Assembly (NCBI GenBank): GCA_020086605.1
Contig: JACBWW010000003.1
Location: forward strand, 8,848,911 to 8,912,910
From: Lanius collurio
Lineage: Eukaryota; Chordata; Aves; Passeriformes; Laniidae
Direction of reading: 5' to 3'
DNA: 64,000 bases
Part shown: piece by piece, positions 27,599 to 53,707 of the stretch
Layout of the letters: the number at the start of each line of letters is the position of its first letter
Numbering within the stretch: position 1 is the first letter of the stretch
Position numbers and translations under genes: made by a program
Notes under the pieces: generated by a model
Databases searched by the model: none
What the model saw: the letters and a program-made list of their open reading frames with translations, nothing else
Told to the model about the DNA's origin: nothing

Positions 27599-29756
27599 CC
27601 TAAGTTCACAAAAATACAAAAAATCCCTGGTGCACTCTATACTAAACTTTTTTTTTTTTGTAATATACATGTTAAAAGGCTACTGTTATTATTCTGATTT
27701 ATTCTAAAATATTTGCCCTGATAATGCAGTAGTGCAATTGATTTGGAGGAGCTAAACCTTGCATCAAATTTCCCCTGGGTACTGTGTGAAACTGCACAAT
27801 AAATGAGTGTTGCTGTAACTTAAACAGATACCGACTCTTCAGAGACATGAAAATAAAAATGTTCTGGCTCTAAAACCTGGCCCTGACAGGTCTATTACAC
27901 TCTTCACAAAGTCTGATCGTTTTCTTCTAACAGTAGCTCTCTTAAAAATTAATGGTGCATACTTTCCATGCTATCTCATTGCTGATGCACAACTCAGTAC
28001 ATGCAGATGAGATTCCAGCTAGGCAGGTACTCTGTCAGGGGGGCGTATTTTCCCCCTTGGTGGGGAACAGGCTTAGTTCACCAAAAGCTTTCTTTCTCTG
28101 TATCTTTTTCTATTTAGTCTACAGGGACTTCCTGTGAGATCTCTCTTCTCCCTTCCAGTTGTCAATATGACTGCTTTAGATCTCTGTCTTGGGTTTAAAA
28201 TTCCATATAATTGCATAAAAAAATATTTTTAACTGAAGTTTGGAAAAAAAATAAATATTTTAAAAGAAATATTTTTCTATAGCACATGTTAACTTTTCCA
28301 TTAATATTTGTAAAGATCCCAGTAGATAAGAACCTTTCTCCATAAAGTTGCAAAAGTTAAAGCATTCACAGTACTGAAACTCCCAGCATAATTCTTACAA
28401 CAAATTACCTCAGGCTTACTATCACTGACTAAAAATGCAGCAGATAAGTAGCTTTTAGCCTTTTAATTTAAGTCATTTAAAATAATCTCTGTAGTCATAT
28501 GTCAAACATGTAAATCAGCTTTCTAAAGGAGCGTCTCTGTGATTTAACTCAATTTCTTGCCCACTCCCACCCAACTGGCTCGCTGCAGCCCAGAAAAGGC
28601 CTGGGAAAATAGGTAAAACTGACATTCTGACCCAAAGGATGGCAGATCTGGCTGAACCAGGAAAGAGTAGGGCAGGAGGGAATGCACCCCTGCAGCCTCA
28701 GATTTCAGTAGATGCACACATGCCAGTGGCTAAGGGATGTGTGCTCATCCACTATTCCCAGTGCACGTGAAATCCCCAAACTGGTGTTGTTTTACCCTTT
28801 ACAGCTGAATGGTGGCTCACGCTGTGTGCACTTACACTGCTAACATCAACTGACTCATCTCTAAATGAGAATAAATGAATATGTATGATTAATACCAAGC
28901 TGAGCTGGCCAGGTGCCCAGGTATTGGGAGCTATGTGTTTTCCATCACTGGAACACATTTACTTTCACTGATGGGCACAATTTGGATTTTATTGTTATTC
29001 TTTCCAAATTAAAAAAATCCTGCAGAGGCAGAATATTCAACTAGTAGTATGAGACTGAAAAATAATAACCCAGGACAATGTGCTTACTTTTTGTGGCATT
29101 TTAGTGAGGGCATCCCTACAGGAGATGCAAAAACTGATATACAATGAAAAGCTCTTGTCAGCCTTCAAAGCATCCTCACTCCCAGAAAACACAAAGTTAT
29201 GAAACTGAGCCTTACTTAAGTCTCTCTTGCAACACAAGGAGTGCTACAGAATTTTCCTGATTAACAAATGTTTGAATTTACACAAACTTCAGTTCTTTAC
29301 AGTGCTGGCCACATACATTAAAAGAGCCACAGTAAGCCGAAGAATGTTATCTGCTTTACCAGAGCTCCATTTTAATTTTTCCCATACTATTTACCATTGT
29401 ATGAACAGAAAATAAATGAAGTTAATTTTCTGATTCTTTTTTATTTTGAAAATTAGAACTCAATGTGATAATTTTGAACTATGATTTACCACCCCTTTTT
29501 TTCCCTCTTCAGCAAAGGTTTAATTTAGTTTCATTTACCTCATGTGCTTTGAAATATACCAGAGACGTGACGCTCCAGTTGCAATAAAAATATTTCTACT
29601 ACATAATGTAATAAGAAAGGTGACATAAAAAATTAAATAGGTACCTATCTTTTTTAGATGTGTAGACATAGGGGTTTCTTGCTTGTATCTCCCAGGAGAA
29701 TAACCTTTCTTATTTTTTTTCTGGCAAGCACTTTGGCATTGAGCAGTTTTAGCTGA

Positions 29757-30346
29757 TTTCACAGAATCATGGATTGTTTTGCCTTGGAAGGGACCACAAA
29801 GATCATCTCGCATCAAACCCCTCTGCCACGGGTAGCGACACCTTCCACTAGACCAGGTGCTCAGGGCCCCTCCAAGCCAGCCTTGAACACTTCCAGGGAT
29901 AGGGTACCCACAGCTTCTCTGGGCAGCCAGTTAAATGCCTCACCACCCTCACAGTGAAGAATTTCCTCCTAACATCTGATGTAAACCCGCCTCTTTCAGT
30001 TTAATGCCATTACTCTGTTTTCTGTCACTCCATGCCCTTGTGAACAGTCACTCTCCACTCTCTTGTACCCTTTAGCAAGAAGGCTGCTATGAGGTGTCCC
30101 CAGAGCCTTCTCTTCCCCAGGCTGAATGACTGCAGCTCTCAGCCTGTCCTCAGAGCAGAGATGCTCCAGTGCTCTGATCATCTTCAGGGCCCTTCTCTGG
30201 ACCCACTTCAAAAGGTCCACTTGCTTCTTGTGTTGGTAGGCCCAGAGATGGATGCAGCACTCCAGGTGGGGTCTCATGAGAGTGGAGTAGAGGGGGAGAA
30301 TCCCCTCCCTCGACCTCCTGGTCACCATTCCCTAGTACTCTCTGGC
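29757..30346 (-). mobile_element. CR1 LINE fragment, sense on minus strand
   Basis: The longest CR1 copy in the window. In reverse orientation it opens TTCACAGAATCATGG, GGAAGGGACCACAAAGATCA, and continues through CAGCCTTGAACACTTCCAGG, GAAGAATTTCCTCCTAACAT, CTTCTCTTCCCCAGGCTGAA, GCAGAGATGCTCCAGTGCTC and CACTCCAGGTGGGGTCTCAT, ending near CTCCTGGTCACC. The minus-strand frame at 29996-30328 is a remnant of the reverse transcriptase C-terminus: it reads LYSTLMRPHLECCIHLW, the conserved CR1 RT motif, then shifts frame. The element is 5'-truncated and not active. Confidence 0.93.
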
Positions 30347-33300
30347 TGCACTGAGACAGGTGGCCAAGTGCTTTGCAAGACAAATGTTCGTTCTTGCCAA
30401 AATCTGTGCTGTGATACCATGCATAATTAAGGGAAATGCATTTTACTGGACTTTGGAAGCTGAGAAGCACATAAAAACATTATTTGTGTTTATTCATGCT
30501 AAAATTCAGCTTTGGATCATCCACCCAAATGACTACTTTCAACTCCCAGGCACCTGCAGCACACAGACCAGTGTTGGAACAGGTAGGTCTTGGCATATAG
30601 AGAAGATTCAAGGTTTTACCTTCACCACTGAGTTGGCATCACCCAAGATTTCACACCATAACAATACTGCAATCTGCAGCTATCAGCACACTTCACTTAC
30701 TGTTGATTTATTTAGATAGTAGTTGATGGTTTAATAGTATTTAATTAAGATCAGCACAGTTAAAACCAGCTAAGCTTTGGCAGCCGCTCCTGTCATTGCA
30801 AATTGAAATTTGTCTTGCGGACGAGGGAATCAGGGAAACAAGATGAAAACTGTCCCTCGTGCTCCACCCCCTGGTACTTGGCAGCAGGGAACTACTGAAC
30901 ACTGCTGTCCAATCTGAACTGTCTGCACTAGAACAACGATTTTCACATTACACACACTCAGCATGTTTTTTAAACATCTCTAATGAAGCACAGCCATATG
31001 TATGTGCATATTCACATACCTGCTCTAATATATACAAATATGTATGTGCATACTCAGAAATAAATTCACACATATTTATCTGACATCACAATGGAACAAA
31101 ACTGTCTCTCTGAAAGTGATTATTTAATCCCAGACAAAGACCTTCCTGCAAGAAGAACAGATATATTAGCTTTCAATACTTTTGAACTTCTCCCACCTGA
31201 AAAAGCTTAAATCCCTTTTATGCACTGGGTTAGATAAGAAATTTATTGTCGCTGTTTTGAACAATAAAAATGGCTGCAAGAAGCTATGTGTGTTCCTGGT
31301 AGATCTGCAAGCTCTTTCAAAACAATTTTCACAGATTTTCCAGCAAAGCTGGACTGCCTTGTTCCAGATTCTAATGCTACCCTGGGTGGATTAAGATGTT
31401 CAGATTTTGCATTGAGTTCTGCACAGATCCCAGGGAAAACAGGCTTGCTCATCCCGGCTGCAAATTTTTAGGTGAGAGGTTGAACTGCTGCTCTGTGCTG
31501 TGCATGGAACCACTCAGATTTGCAAAGAGACAGAAGAGCACAGTATGGTTTTCAGGGCTGGGATAAGATGTTTTCCTGAACTAGTTTAGGACATGCCACA
31601 ATTCTTCAGTACCTGGTTATCCATGAAGGTAGGATGAGCGTGTTGATGCAACAAAACAGTCCAAAGTTCTTAAAGTGCTATATCTAGTAAGTTACTTTCT
31701 GATGTAGTGACACAGTACTTACAGAGATCTTAATCTGACTATTTTTAGGCCATCTGGTTTGAACCAGCAGCTGGTGTGAAGCTGGCACCAAAGGAAGTAA
31801 ACAGCAAGCTTCCCTGCACTTATAAGCACCTATAAAATAATCTGTAAACTTTTAAACAGAGTTTTGACCGAGGGCTTGAGCATAGGCCAATTTAAAGTAC
31901 ATAAAAATTCCCTCTGGTTTACATCTGTGAAGACAAGGGAGGATTAGAACAGCGTCAATTTAAGAATAAATGTGAGGAATGATCACTCTCTGGAAATGCG
32001 TATTTACTAAATATTGTGAACTCATCATGAATACTTTAACTTAACAAATATTTGCTGAATCCTCTAATATAGAGGCCAACGAAAGCTTTGGCAAACATAA
32101 ATCTGAATTGACTTGAACATAGAATCAGATGATTTGAGAACTGATGGCAAAGTTATAAAACACTATAAAACCCAGCAGATGTCAGTGGGCAAGTGATAAT
32201 TTCTGCCAGTTGACCTCTCCACCAGCTTCTCACACCTGGGGATTTTTGATCTTTTTCATTTTCACTTGTTCCTATGTACATTTACACCTTTTGCGGCAGG
32301 TGGAGGAGTCTGTTTCTTTAATCTTGAGAAACCAAGTCTGCAGACATCACATGTGGAAGCTTCAGGTGGTCCTGGATGGAGAGGATTTCTGTGCTTTGTC
32401 AGGTTCTAGCATCTGCCAGAAGAGAGGGCATTCTGTCCAGTCAGTGAGAATTGATTAAAAGCAGAAATTGGGGTCTTAAAAATCCCTCCACATAAACTGT
32501 GAAGAGTAAGGCAGTAACAAAGGTCCCTTCAGCATCACCAAATCCTCCCAAGGCAGTCACAGCACTAATCCTTCCTTCCCACTAGTGGCATTTCCACCAC
32601 CATCACTCCTGCACCCAGCACAGCTCTGCTCACTATCAACACCTTCCCATGCATTTACAAGGAGTGGGTGGGCAGGGTGGTATAACAGGGTTCTCCCTCA
32701 CAGTTTAGACCAGGAAGTAGCTGGCAATTTAGCATAGATGAATAACACAGTAGTTTATTTAAATGGAACACATTGGATCTGAGATAAATAAATTTTTCTG
32801 AGTTTTAAGTATTTTAACAGATAACACAAAATGATGTCAACATTAAAAAATGCAAGAATAGTGCAAAATTACTGCTAAAATACAAAGCAAATGTTGGCAA
32901 CTGGCAGCATTTTAAAATCAGCAATAGGAAGCAGATCAGATAAAGCACGAATTTATGGCAAAAAATGGTAGAACTGCAACTTCTCTACAGGTTTTTCCAT
33001 GTTATAAGATGGGAGAAAGATCAGTTACATACAGTCAAACCTATGAAAGGTAACTAAACAGCATTTGAAAAGTAGCCTTGTATACCAATTTCCAGACAAA
33101 ATGTAAGTATAATTTGATTTCTTGCTGAGCATATTCCTCTGAGTTCTTCTAGTATTTGTCTTGGCTTGTATTTTTTTGTATTATGTACGAGAATATGACA
33201 TGTCGTTGAAGAGCTCCCTTCCTTTTAAACAATGGCACCCTGAAATTAGAGCTATGTTGACAGTCATCACTCAAGAAAAAACAAAATAAAAGTTGTCATA

Positions 33301-36300
33301 GTAGTAGAACAATATCCAGCTTTGAAGAATGAGGTAAATAGAAATACAGCCATTGAAATATAAATCTAAAAAAAAATTTTCATGAAGGGCATAAAGTCCC
33401 ATTGTATCAATTCCTTTAGAAAAAGGATTTGCAAATGTATGTCCAAATCTAGTGTTAAACTACAGTTCTGTAATGTTTGAGTTTAGGAGTTGGTGTGACA
33501 TTTAATTCTTATTTTCCAGGTAACACAATAATATTCACTTCAAAGCAGTGATTATGAGGCAACAATCTTATATGTGTGTATATATTTGTATCTGCACCTT
33601 GAAGTAGGTCACTGAAGACACACTTATGGCAATAAAACTATTCAAAGGGCAATTACAGGTTCTGTATGAATTCCTGAAAAATAGTGTCATCAATTAAACT
33701 TAAAAAATCTTTTACAGAGCAGTTTCATATCTGAAAAGTCATCAAAAATTACAGTAAGAATTAAAAGAGTCAAATCCAGCCTTTAAATTATTCCCATAGG
33801 AATAAAAGTGTTTATTTTCTAAACATTGGACTTGACAAGGGAAACTTATTTGGAAAATTTTTACTGATGAAACAAACTGGCCCAGACAATGCAACAAAGA
33901 TTTAAATATTATACCTTTAAAAACCCAACTAGAAACAAGAAAATAATTTGGAAGAATGATTAACTCTGTAAGCGAGTAGCAGGACAGACATAATGTGCTT
34001 CAAAAACTAAACAACTCAGTTAAATTTTCAAATGCATTAGAGGCTTATTAACCTGAACTGTCTGGAGAAGTTGATGATACATGGATTCACTTGACTGTAT
34101 TTGACCCTCAATTTTTCATCCAGAAGCAGCTACCAATGACAAACAGCAAAATACACAAATCTCAGAGATCCTCAAGTATGTTATTGCCCTCTTGGGAACC
34201 TGAATGGAGGAAAACAGAAAAAGTTTACATCACAGAAGAAACCAAAACACAACTGAGAACTTTATGGCTAGTATGAAGGGAAAAAATATTGCTGTGTTCC
34301 CACATCTGTATTTGCATTCTGTTTCTAAAGTTTGGGTTCGGGGCATTCAGATTAAATGTCTGCATTTTTATACAGACCAAGAAAGAATTCTCTCTGAGAG
34401 AAATGTCTGGATGCACAGATTTATCCTTTCTCTTAGATCTGGCTTTTTAAATCTAAAGCCCTCAAAATATCACAATCACTTGTGGTGTTGGAAGAAGGAA
34501 CTTCTGTTGAAGAAATCCATTCACACCTTCTCAACCTTTGGCTGAGGTCAGGCAGCCAAACCACATTTCTAACACTACAAGAAAGTGAGAAATAGAATTT
34601 TAAGAAACTATTCTTTAGTATTTATAAATGGTCTACCATGCAATAAATTAAGTCCTAACCTGAAACAATCCCATAGCAATGGAAAATTGTTAACAGAAAA
34701 AATGTTACAATAGCAACTGTTTTTTGCAGCATGGTACTTAGGTACCAACAACTTACTGATGTACACAGTCCAAAGGTTATTTCTGTTACTAGATTTGATT
34801 AGCAAATTTTCCCTCTTCATAAAATAAATTGCTTTTTCATTGAAAGATTGAACATTTTCAGATTTTTTTTTCAATGAAACTATTTTCACCACATAGAAAA
34901 GATATTATTTTAGCCTACTATTTCACATCAAGAAAGCATTTGAAAAATGGTTTTGTTTAAACTTCTGTAGAATAGCCTTCAAATTATAAGATAAATTCCT
35001 AAATGTTGGCTTGAGAGATTCTTTTAGAAGAAACAATCAAACAAATCTCAGCCCAAAACTTCTGAGAATTTTTATGCAATTCCAATTGAATGGACTTCCT
35101 ACCTTATTCTTATGTTCACACAACATCCTTACAGTAATGGCAGCAAATACTTTCAGGTGAAATACTACCGTTATTTCTAAATGGGACAAATTTGTATCTT
35201 CTCTCTCATTTGCTAAATGAAATTTGGCAACCGATACCAAAGGTCAGTATCTCACTACAACACAGGAGCAGAACAACAGGAAGAGTTTTGCAGATCAGTG
35301 GAAACCTTCAATGCTGCCATTTTTAATATGTCTGTTCTTCCACCAACATTTGCAGTGATGCAAATGCTTCTTTTAAAGCATCTTTCTGTAGTGGTATATG
35401 CTGTCCTTTGGAAGCTCTACTCTTCTGAGTACTCTTTGTCATAGAAAACACATTTCTCTTTCACAATAGTTTTTTACCTTGAAAATGGTAGGTAACAAAG
35501 AATTAAACATGGAGACTCAGTATCAGAATCAAATGTTCACCTTCTTAAAATGTTAAATATTTCTCTCACGTTGCTTTATTAACACACTCCAACAAAACAA
35601 AGAAAAAAAATTGGGATGCAATGATTTCCTGGACAAGTCAAGAGGCTGTGCAACTTGGCACATAAGTCATAAAAACCAACCCTTTTTTCAAGATAATTGT
35701 AAAAAATGCTTTTATTTTCATGAATTATAGAACAAAGTCCTTCCTGCTGACTACATCACTGAATTCCAATGTAAGGACTTCTCATACATAAATCTCGCTA
35801 CACAGTAAATTTGAAAACTCACAAGTAATTCCCAAGTGTTCAAATGAAAACATGCACTCTGAATGCATGTGTAGTAATATATAATAAAGGAATTTAGAGC
35901 AAAGCTTTTCAGAATCAAAACTGTAGGCACGAATCCGACAGCAGAAGTTGTTTTAGCTCCAGTTGTCTTTTTAAATCATCACCATCAGTGAAGAACCCCT
36001 ACCAGTGGGATCCTTGGAAGTCATATTTTAAATAGTGTATGAAAGACTGTTTTCTCTCCAGGGTTTAAGCACTGTCTGCCATGATCAACGTGATCCTGTG
36101 GCATTTAACTCATAAATAAGAAAAAAAAAATCAGAGTAAAAAAAAGTAAAGTTCCAACCATTTGCAGAGGCACCATTTCTGCTCATCAGTCCTCAAAGTC
36201 ACAGATTTTGGACCTATGGATATCTGTACTGATCACAAAACAGATCACCTCTGAAGAAGGACCATGACTGAACTGCCTGGCTGGAAGCAGGAGAGATGAA

Positions 36301-39300
36301 ATGCTAAACCCAAAAACAGAATATGTTGAATACCAAAGTATGAAGACCATAGATGGAAAGCTGCCATCCAAAACACAGATTTTCTTTAGGAAAAGCAGAC
36401 AACTGATATATCATGTTCACTGGAGGAAATATATCCAAATAAGGAAAGGAAGGACATAAAGTGCATCTCTGAGACAAAAAGCACAATTGGCTACTTGTTA
36501 TCACTTCCATTGAAGCTAAAAGCCAGATTGAAGGATGTACAGTTTATAGTTTGCTTCTTTATTGCTCTGTTTTTCTATTTGCTTTGTATAACAGATGTTT
36601 GTGCTGTTCTGTGTGACCATCTTGCTTACATCAATATTCTCATTTGAATAAATAGACTTCTATTTACCTCTGAAACAGTTAACTGTATAGACTACTCCTT
36701 TCTGCATGTTTTATAACTGATAACTTGTGATAAGCATTTGGTCCTCAAACCTAGTGAGGTTCTTATGCTACATTCTAATGCTGTATTCTTAATATTCAAA
36801 GGAACATTCAGAGGACAAGCTTGTTTTATCCTGCAAGATTATTATTGAAAACCACTCACAATGTGGGTTGAAATATCTTGTCACAAAACTAAATTTATTC
36901 AGTTTTCATGACAGACAATTTTGTCCTTTGATTAGATCTCAGCAACACAAGAGCATTTAGCCACTCCATTTCTTTTGTGATATCACATAATATATACAAC
37001 TCCACTTAAATGGTTTTTGGGTTTACCTTCAGTTCAGATTCAAATGAAACTTTGAAGACCAAAAAACAGGTTTATTTTAGTCTGAGAGAAAAATGAGCCA
37101 GTCAAAATACAAATTCATACAAACTCTAAGTTCTAGTAAGTACAAAATGCCTTCTTTAAAGGATTGCTTGTTTCACTATAAAAGAACAAAGCTTTATTTG
37201 GTAGTGACTTTAGCTTCTGTTATCTTATCAATTTTCTCTAGAAGCTATTTCTTTAGTAAAGTGATTACTTTGTAGACAGCTGATATCATCATCATGCTCC
37301 AAAACCATTGGAGCTATTACAGACGTGATATTATTTTAATAAAATATTTAAAATTCATAATAAACATACCCAGTTTTCTTTCAATACTCCAGAATATCTT
37401 AGGTAGAAGGTTTACTTCTTTTGGATCTCTTTAACTTTGAATAACCTTCTTCTTTCTGCTCACAAAACCAAGACAAACAAATAGAAAAGGGCAAAAAAGA
37501 GTAAAGCAAATGAAGCAGCAATACTAAGCTAACAGTTCAACTAAAAAAAGTTGTTTCTGAGTTAAATGCTTTGTTGAATAAGAAGTAATTAATAAAAGGT
37601 TCTGTTTTCCAATAGAAATAATTTAAAGCATGTTTATAAGTACAGTGGCTGAATAATTAGGACCACAGTTACTTTGAAAATACCCTTTACATTCTAGTAA
37701 CAATGGCTTTCAAAACCAATTGATCATTCTTGAGGTAATGCCAAAGTCTTATCCTTCAGAGATGTGTTTAGCAGTGTCCCCAGTTAGCACCATTACATTC
37801 TAATCTGGGGACAGGAGGAATCAGCCCAATAAGTATCAGAGTCCATCCCTACCCCACACACAAGTCTCTTTCCTATTTCTGACACACCACTGAAACTTCC
37901 CAAGAGCTGTGCATCCACTTCCCTGGAGTCCAGCAGTGGCAGCACTGCAGTGGCAGTGTGGCAGTGAGAACTTGCTGTCTCCTGATACTTCCCAAAAGTA
38001 GATTGCAGGGCTCAGGCCTGTGCTACTCACAGCCTGCCTGGGGAGTGAGGAATGCATATGGCACTTGTGACTCCTGACTAGGACAGGGTAGTGCCCCTTC
38101 CCCATTCCAGCAGTGCTGCCAGACCAGCTACACACTCTCCATGATCACAAGCCCTGGTGTGTCTGAGTCATTCCCAGTGGCAGGCAAAGGACTTCATAAT
38201 TTGTATTGTGGTGGAGGTCTCCCCTCCTTACCCAGACCCCTGGGGTTTATTCTTATAAACAGCTATTTTTAGTTGCAAGTTTTCTTCTCTTTGTGAGACT
38301 GACTGCTGCTGTAGCACTGCAGTGCTGGGCCTGCAATCAGCGACTCAGTGGTGGCCCTATGGAAGGGCCTTTCCCAGCTGCAGTTGGATGGAGCCAGCTC
38401 AGAGCAGCTGGGCTGGCGCTTCCCACACAAACTCCTCTCTTCCCTGCTGCAGCTTGAGCTCTGGGGTATGAGTGTGTTCCTGCAGCAGGCCCCTGGGGTT
38501 GCTGTACTGGCCTCTTCTGAACTGCACAGAAAGCACAGACTTTGTTCTTTTAATTACAGTTAAAACTTCCAGAATTGTCTTGTATTTGGCTTTAAAACCA
38601 AACCAAAACAAGAAGTCATTTCTACAGAACGTTGTTTAATTCAAGTCCTTTAGATGAAAAACTCACAGAGCCACTGAGAATGCCCAGAGTTATACTGGGC
38701 AGGATAAAACTGTTTTCTGTAGAATCAGAAATCTACTTCAGAAACAGTAACATCATTAAACACTTCAATAGCATCTTTTCCCTGAGACAAACATTTTAAA
38801 GGAACTCTTTAAGTGACAGTATCATACCCAATGGTTACTGCTGATTTTATCCTGGTTAAGGTTAATTTTATCCAGAGAGTTCAATAAGATTTCTTAGCCT
38901 GCCCAATTGAATTGGGACATGCTAAAAATTTTAAAATATCTTTTTTATCTCTTAATTCAGGTCCTTCTGGACTGGATTAAGGAGTGCATGAGGGGTTTAC
39001 CTGTCTTCTTCTGGCACAGCCTTTCTTTACAGATGCTTCCATGGCGCTCTCCTTGACTGGCAAAGTCAGCTTTGAGGTCAGTGTTTCACATGTCAGATAC
39101 ATGTTTGCTGTAATTGTCTTAAAGTATAGAAGTTTATACCTTCATTAGCAAAAACACCCCACAACATTTTGAATAAGTTTTTTGACTGTTAAAATCACCT
39201 TTTTCAAAAGGTGCCCTCATCACACAAAGCTGATAACCTTCCAAATTACATTTTATAGATGAAAAAAGTGATAAGCACAAGACATTTCCTCCATGTGCCC

Positions 39301-40047
39301 GATATATGGGGTATCATGCTCATAAAAATTGCACTGAAATCAGCTTAACTATTTGTTTCATTGAAATGAAGGGGGAATCACAGAAAAATTAGGTTGTAAA
39401 GTACTTCTAGCTGTCATGTAATCATAATTTTTACTCAAAACAGAGCTAACTTCAAAGATAGATCAGCTTGCTTAGGGCCCCTTTTGGTCAAGTTCTGAGA
39501 ACCTGAAAAGCTAACAAACCCAAAAACTTCCTTCTGTAACTTGTTCTAGTAGTTGACCATTCTCATACAGAACATTTTTTCCTCATGCCCAGTGGGAGTT
39601 TTCCCGATGTCCAGTGGGATTTTTTCCTGTTGCAACTTGTGCTTTTTTGTGAAATTGTAATTAGACTTGTATTTGTAAAACTTCCATGCTTGTCTAACAG
39701 CACAATGCTTTACACATAACTACTGTCAGCACTACACAATTGATGAGGTTTGAGATTCCTTTCAGGGGGAAGGAATTATTCTATTAATATGGTTTCATAT
39801 GAAGAGAGACTGAAAAAATGTCACCAAGTTAACCTCCCACAGACCTGGATAAACTGTCTTAAACAAAGGAAAACTAATCACCTCACCATAAAAGTCCCAA
39901 ATAAAAGAAATGGGTATTTCACAAAACACAGTAAATCATCTTCCCTTTCAGAAAAAAAGCAACAGTGGCCAAAAACATTAAGTTTTATGGTAGAATTTTA
40001 GAAATCTCTACTGAGCATGATAGTAGAACATGATGAAAGTCATGCTT
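30347..40047. other. Intergenic, no recognised gene
   Basis: AT-rich sequence from the CR1 to the 3' end of C18orf63. No exon, RNA gene or named repeat is supported. A GC-richer patch at about 37840-38560, with several short repeats of GCAGTGGCAG type (around 37931), stands out from its flanks and is unexplained. Numerous AATAAA and ATTTA motifs between 32.7 and 37.6 kb are expected from base composition alone. Confidence 0.5.
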
Positions 40048-40053
40048 TTTATT
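40048..40053 (-). terminator. Candidate polyadenylation signal of C18orf63
   Basis: The plus-strand TTTATT reads AATAAA on the minus strand, in GCAATAAAAAGC, 53 bases after the stop at 40106. It would give a very short 3'UTR. If the terminal exon is spliced further, another signal downstream would be used. Confidence 0.45.
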
Positions 40054-40105
40054 GCTTAACATTGTTTTCGAATTTGTGAAAAGCAGTGAGAATGAGCCCT
40101 GTTCT

Positions 40106-51603
<11,498 letters not shown>

Positions 51604-51633
51604 GGTATATTGTTGATTGCCCCAAAGCAGTAC

Positions 51634-53707
51634 CTGGGTCTTAAAATAATAATAAAAAAAATGTATTTTTATAAGGCAGGTGTTTGTTTACAGACCTTTA
51701 CAAGTGTATGTTATTAGGTAAATGAATAACCAATTATTTTGATAAAGAATATATAGAAAACATAACATAATTTGGTCAGCTAAAACAGCTGAATATCCTT
51801 TTGCTATATGTAATGCATTATATTTGAAAAAATATTTGCAAGAGCCAATATATTGAGAGTAAAGGCGGGGACAAATGAATACAGAGTACATGTTCATTGT
51901 CATATCAACTGAGCATATGTGCTGAAACTCTGTCATTTTTGGAACTTCCTAAAAACCACCAAAAAGAACCCAAAGAACCAGAATTTCAGACTAAGAATAT
52001 GATACTTTGATGCTGTACTAACAAATTACATGTGAATGGGAATAACAGGAATTCATATTACCCATCTTGTTGGGTGCCTGTTTTGCACTCCTTTGCTTCG
52101 CAGCACAGGCCAGACTCAGTGTAACGAGTTAGAATGTTTAGGAGCAAAAAAAAGAAAACAATCTAACATTTAATTATTTGAAGAAAGAGGTCACCTTTTA
52201 ACTGTAGCCCTTTTCCAGTCAAAGTATTTCAAAGAAAGTAAAGCAGTTAGAAAACCAGGAACAAACACTGCACACCAGAAAGATCTGGTTTAGTATTTCT
52301 CTCCTCTCCAAACCCTAAAACAATTCTGGGAAATGGTCTCACCAGCACAGTGAAGACAGCAATAAATATTTTGATCCCAAATTTTATGAACTCACCAGAT
52401 ATTCACCTGAAAAGCAATTCTGTAAATAAAGATAAAAATGTGAACTGGAAACATATTTTCCAGGAACAATGTCAAAGATAACTTTGTTGTTCTGATTTTG
52501 CTTTGCTTTCTTTACATTTTAAACAGATTAACCTCAGTCATACCCTAGAAAAATCACTAGGCAAGTGTTTTACAATTGTAATTTAAAAGAAATAATGTTT
52601 CCTTGTTTTTTACCTTAAAGGAAAACAATTTTTTTCAGCAATCACGAAAAGTAGGGTTTTTTTTTTTTAAATGCCAGCCAAGACTATCACTTCATCAGAG
52701 AATTCCGAAAGCTACAGCTCAAGGGAAAGGACCATGATAAACAAATGAGAAAAAAATCTTGTCCTTTTGCAACCATGGAAAATATAAAACAAAAAACCTG
52801 AGTCTTCAGCTTTTATGAAGTTAGTTTATTGGGGATTTTTGTGGCAGAGATGTTGTAAAACACATTCTGCAATGCTCCAGTGCCCTGCTTGCTGGTTGAG
52901 GACGGCTCCCCTGTGGGAACCACTTGTTGTATTAAGCCTAAGTTAAACCTTCCCAGACATCTTAAAAGCTAACGGGACAGAGTGCTTGCAAAAGGCTTCT
53001 CCCTCCAGGGGAGAGGATAAAGAGAAAAGTAGCAGTTAACACAGAACTGCCAAGTTGAGAAAGAACTAATGATTATAAATCATTGGAAATAAACACCATC
53101 GCCCTCTGTACAAGAGGACTTTACGTGTGGGGGAGAAATTACACTTTAACATGCCAATAACCACAGCACATGAACTTGAAACCATCACAGAGCTCCAGCT
53201 AAGCTGAACAGAACATCAGTCAGGGAATGGCTATTGCTGTCTTTTCTGTCACAACAGGCAAGTAAACCCCAGAGCTTGACAGCAATATTTGCAATTTCCA
53301 GTAACAACCAGGAAGTCGGAATGAAGAGCCTCCTTACTAAAGCTGGGAACAGCAGCAGTCTGAGGAAGCGTAGCTACTCTTAGTGTCAGGCTGACTGAAA
53401 AGTTGAGGCAGGATCTGGGGATGGTGGTGGCATTCAGTGAAGTACGAAGCTGTCCTGTGCTCAGGGTGCACAAGTTAAGCACCAGTTTTGAGGAAGGGTG
53501 ACAGGTCACGCTGAGTAAGTTTCGTACTGCAAAAAAATCCCAAATCCAGCTTGTAATCACCCCTGGGCATGTCCATGGGGCTACTGCTGCTGAGGGACCC
53601 AGACTGTGTATGGACGTGACATGAAGATGTGGGGACCCATACTGGCCTGAAATACAGACGAAGCCATCGAACATATCTAAGACCAGAGCGAAAGAAACAT
53701 GTTTTAC
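51634..53707 (-). other. C18orf63: Probable first intron of C18orf63
   Basis: Sequence between the start-codon exon and the GC-rich block upstream. A candidate donor on the minus strand, TGTCTGAG|GTAAAACATG at 53708/53707, would end a non-coding exon 1 in the CpG-rich block. Nothing else recognisable is present. The 155-codon minus-strand frame at 53249-53716 starts at this donor and has no recognisable domain. Confidence 0.45.

Larger units (their letters stand above)
16376..29756. other. Intergenic, no recognised gene
   Basis: About 13 kb with no exon, RNA gene or large repeat I can support. It holds a short TC run near 17460-17476, a 22-bp tandem duplication at 26523-26580, and two perfect short hairpins (24866-24892, 27574-27598). 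The longest open frame, 26338-26886 on the minus strand, runs through the tandem duplication and looks fortuitous. Conserved non-coding elements are plausible, for example around 21.2-21.6 kb, but cannot be shown without alignment. Confidence 0.5.

Noticed and set aside
29996..30328. 110-codon minus-strand open frame
   Set aside because: It contains reverse-transcriptase residues but is a decayed CR1 remnant, not a host gene. It is recorded as part of the mobile element.
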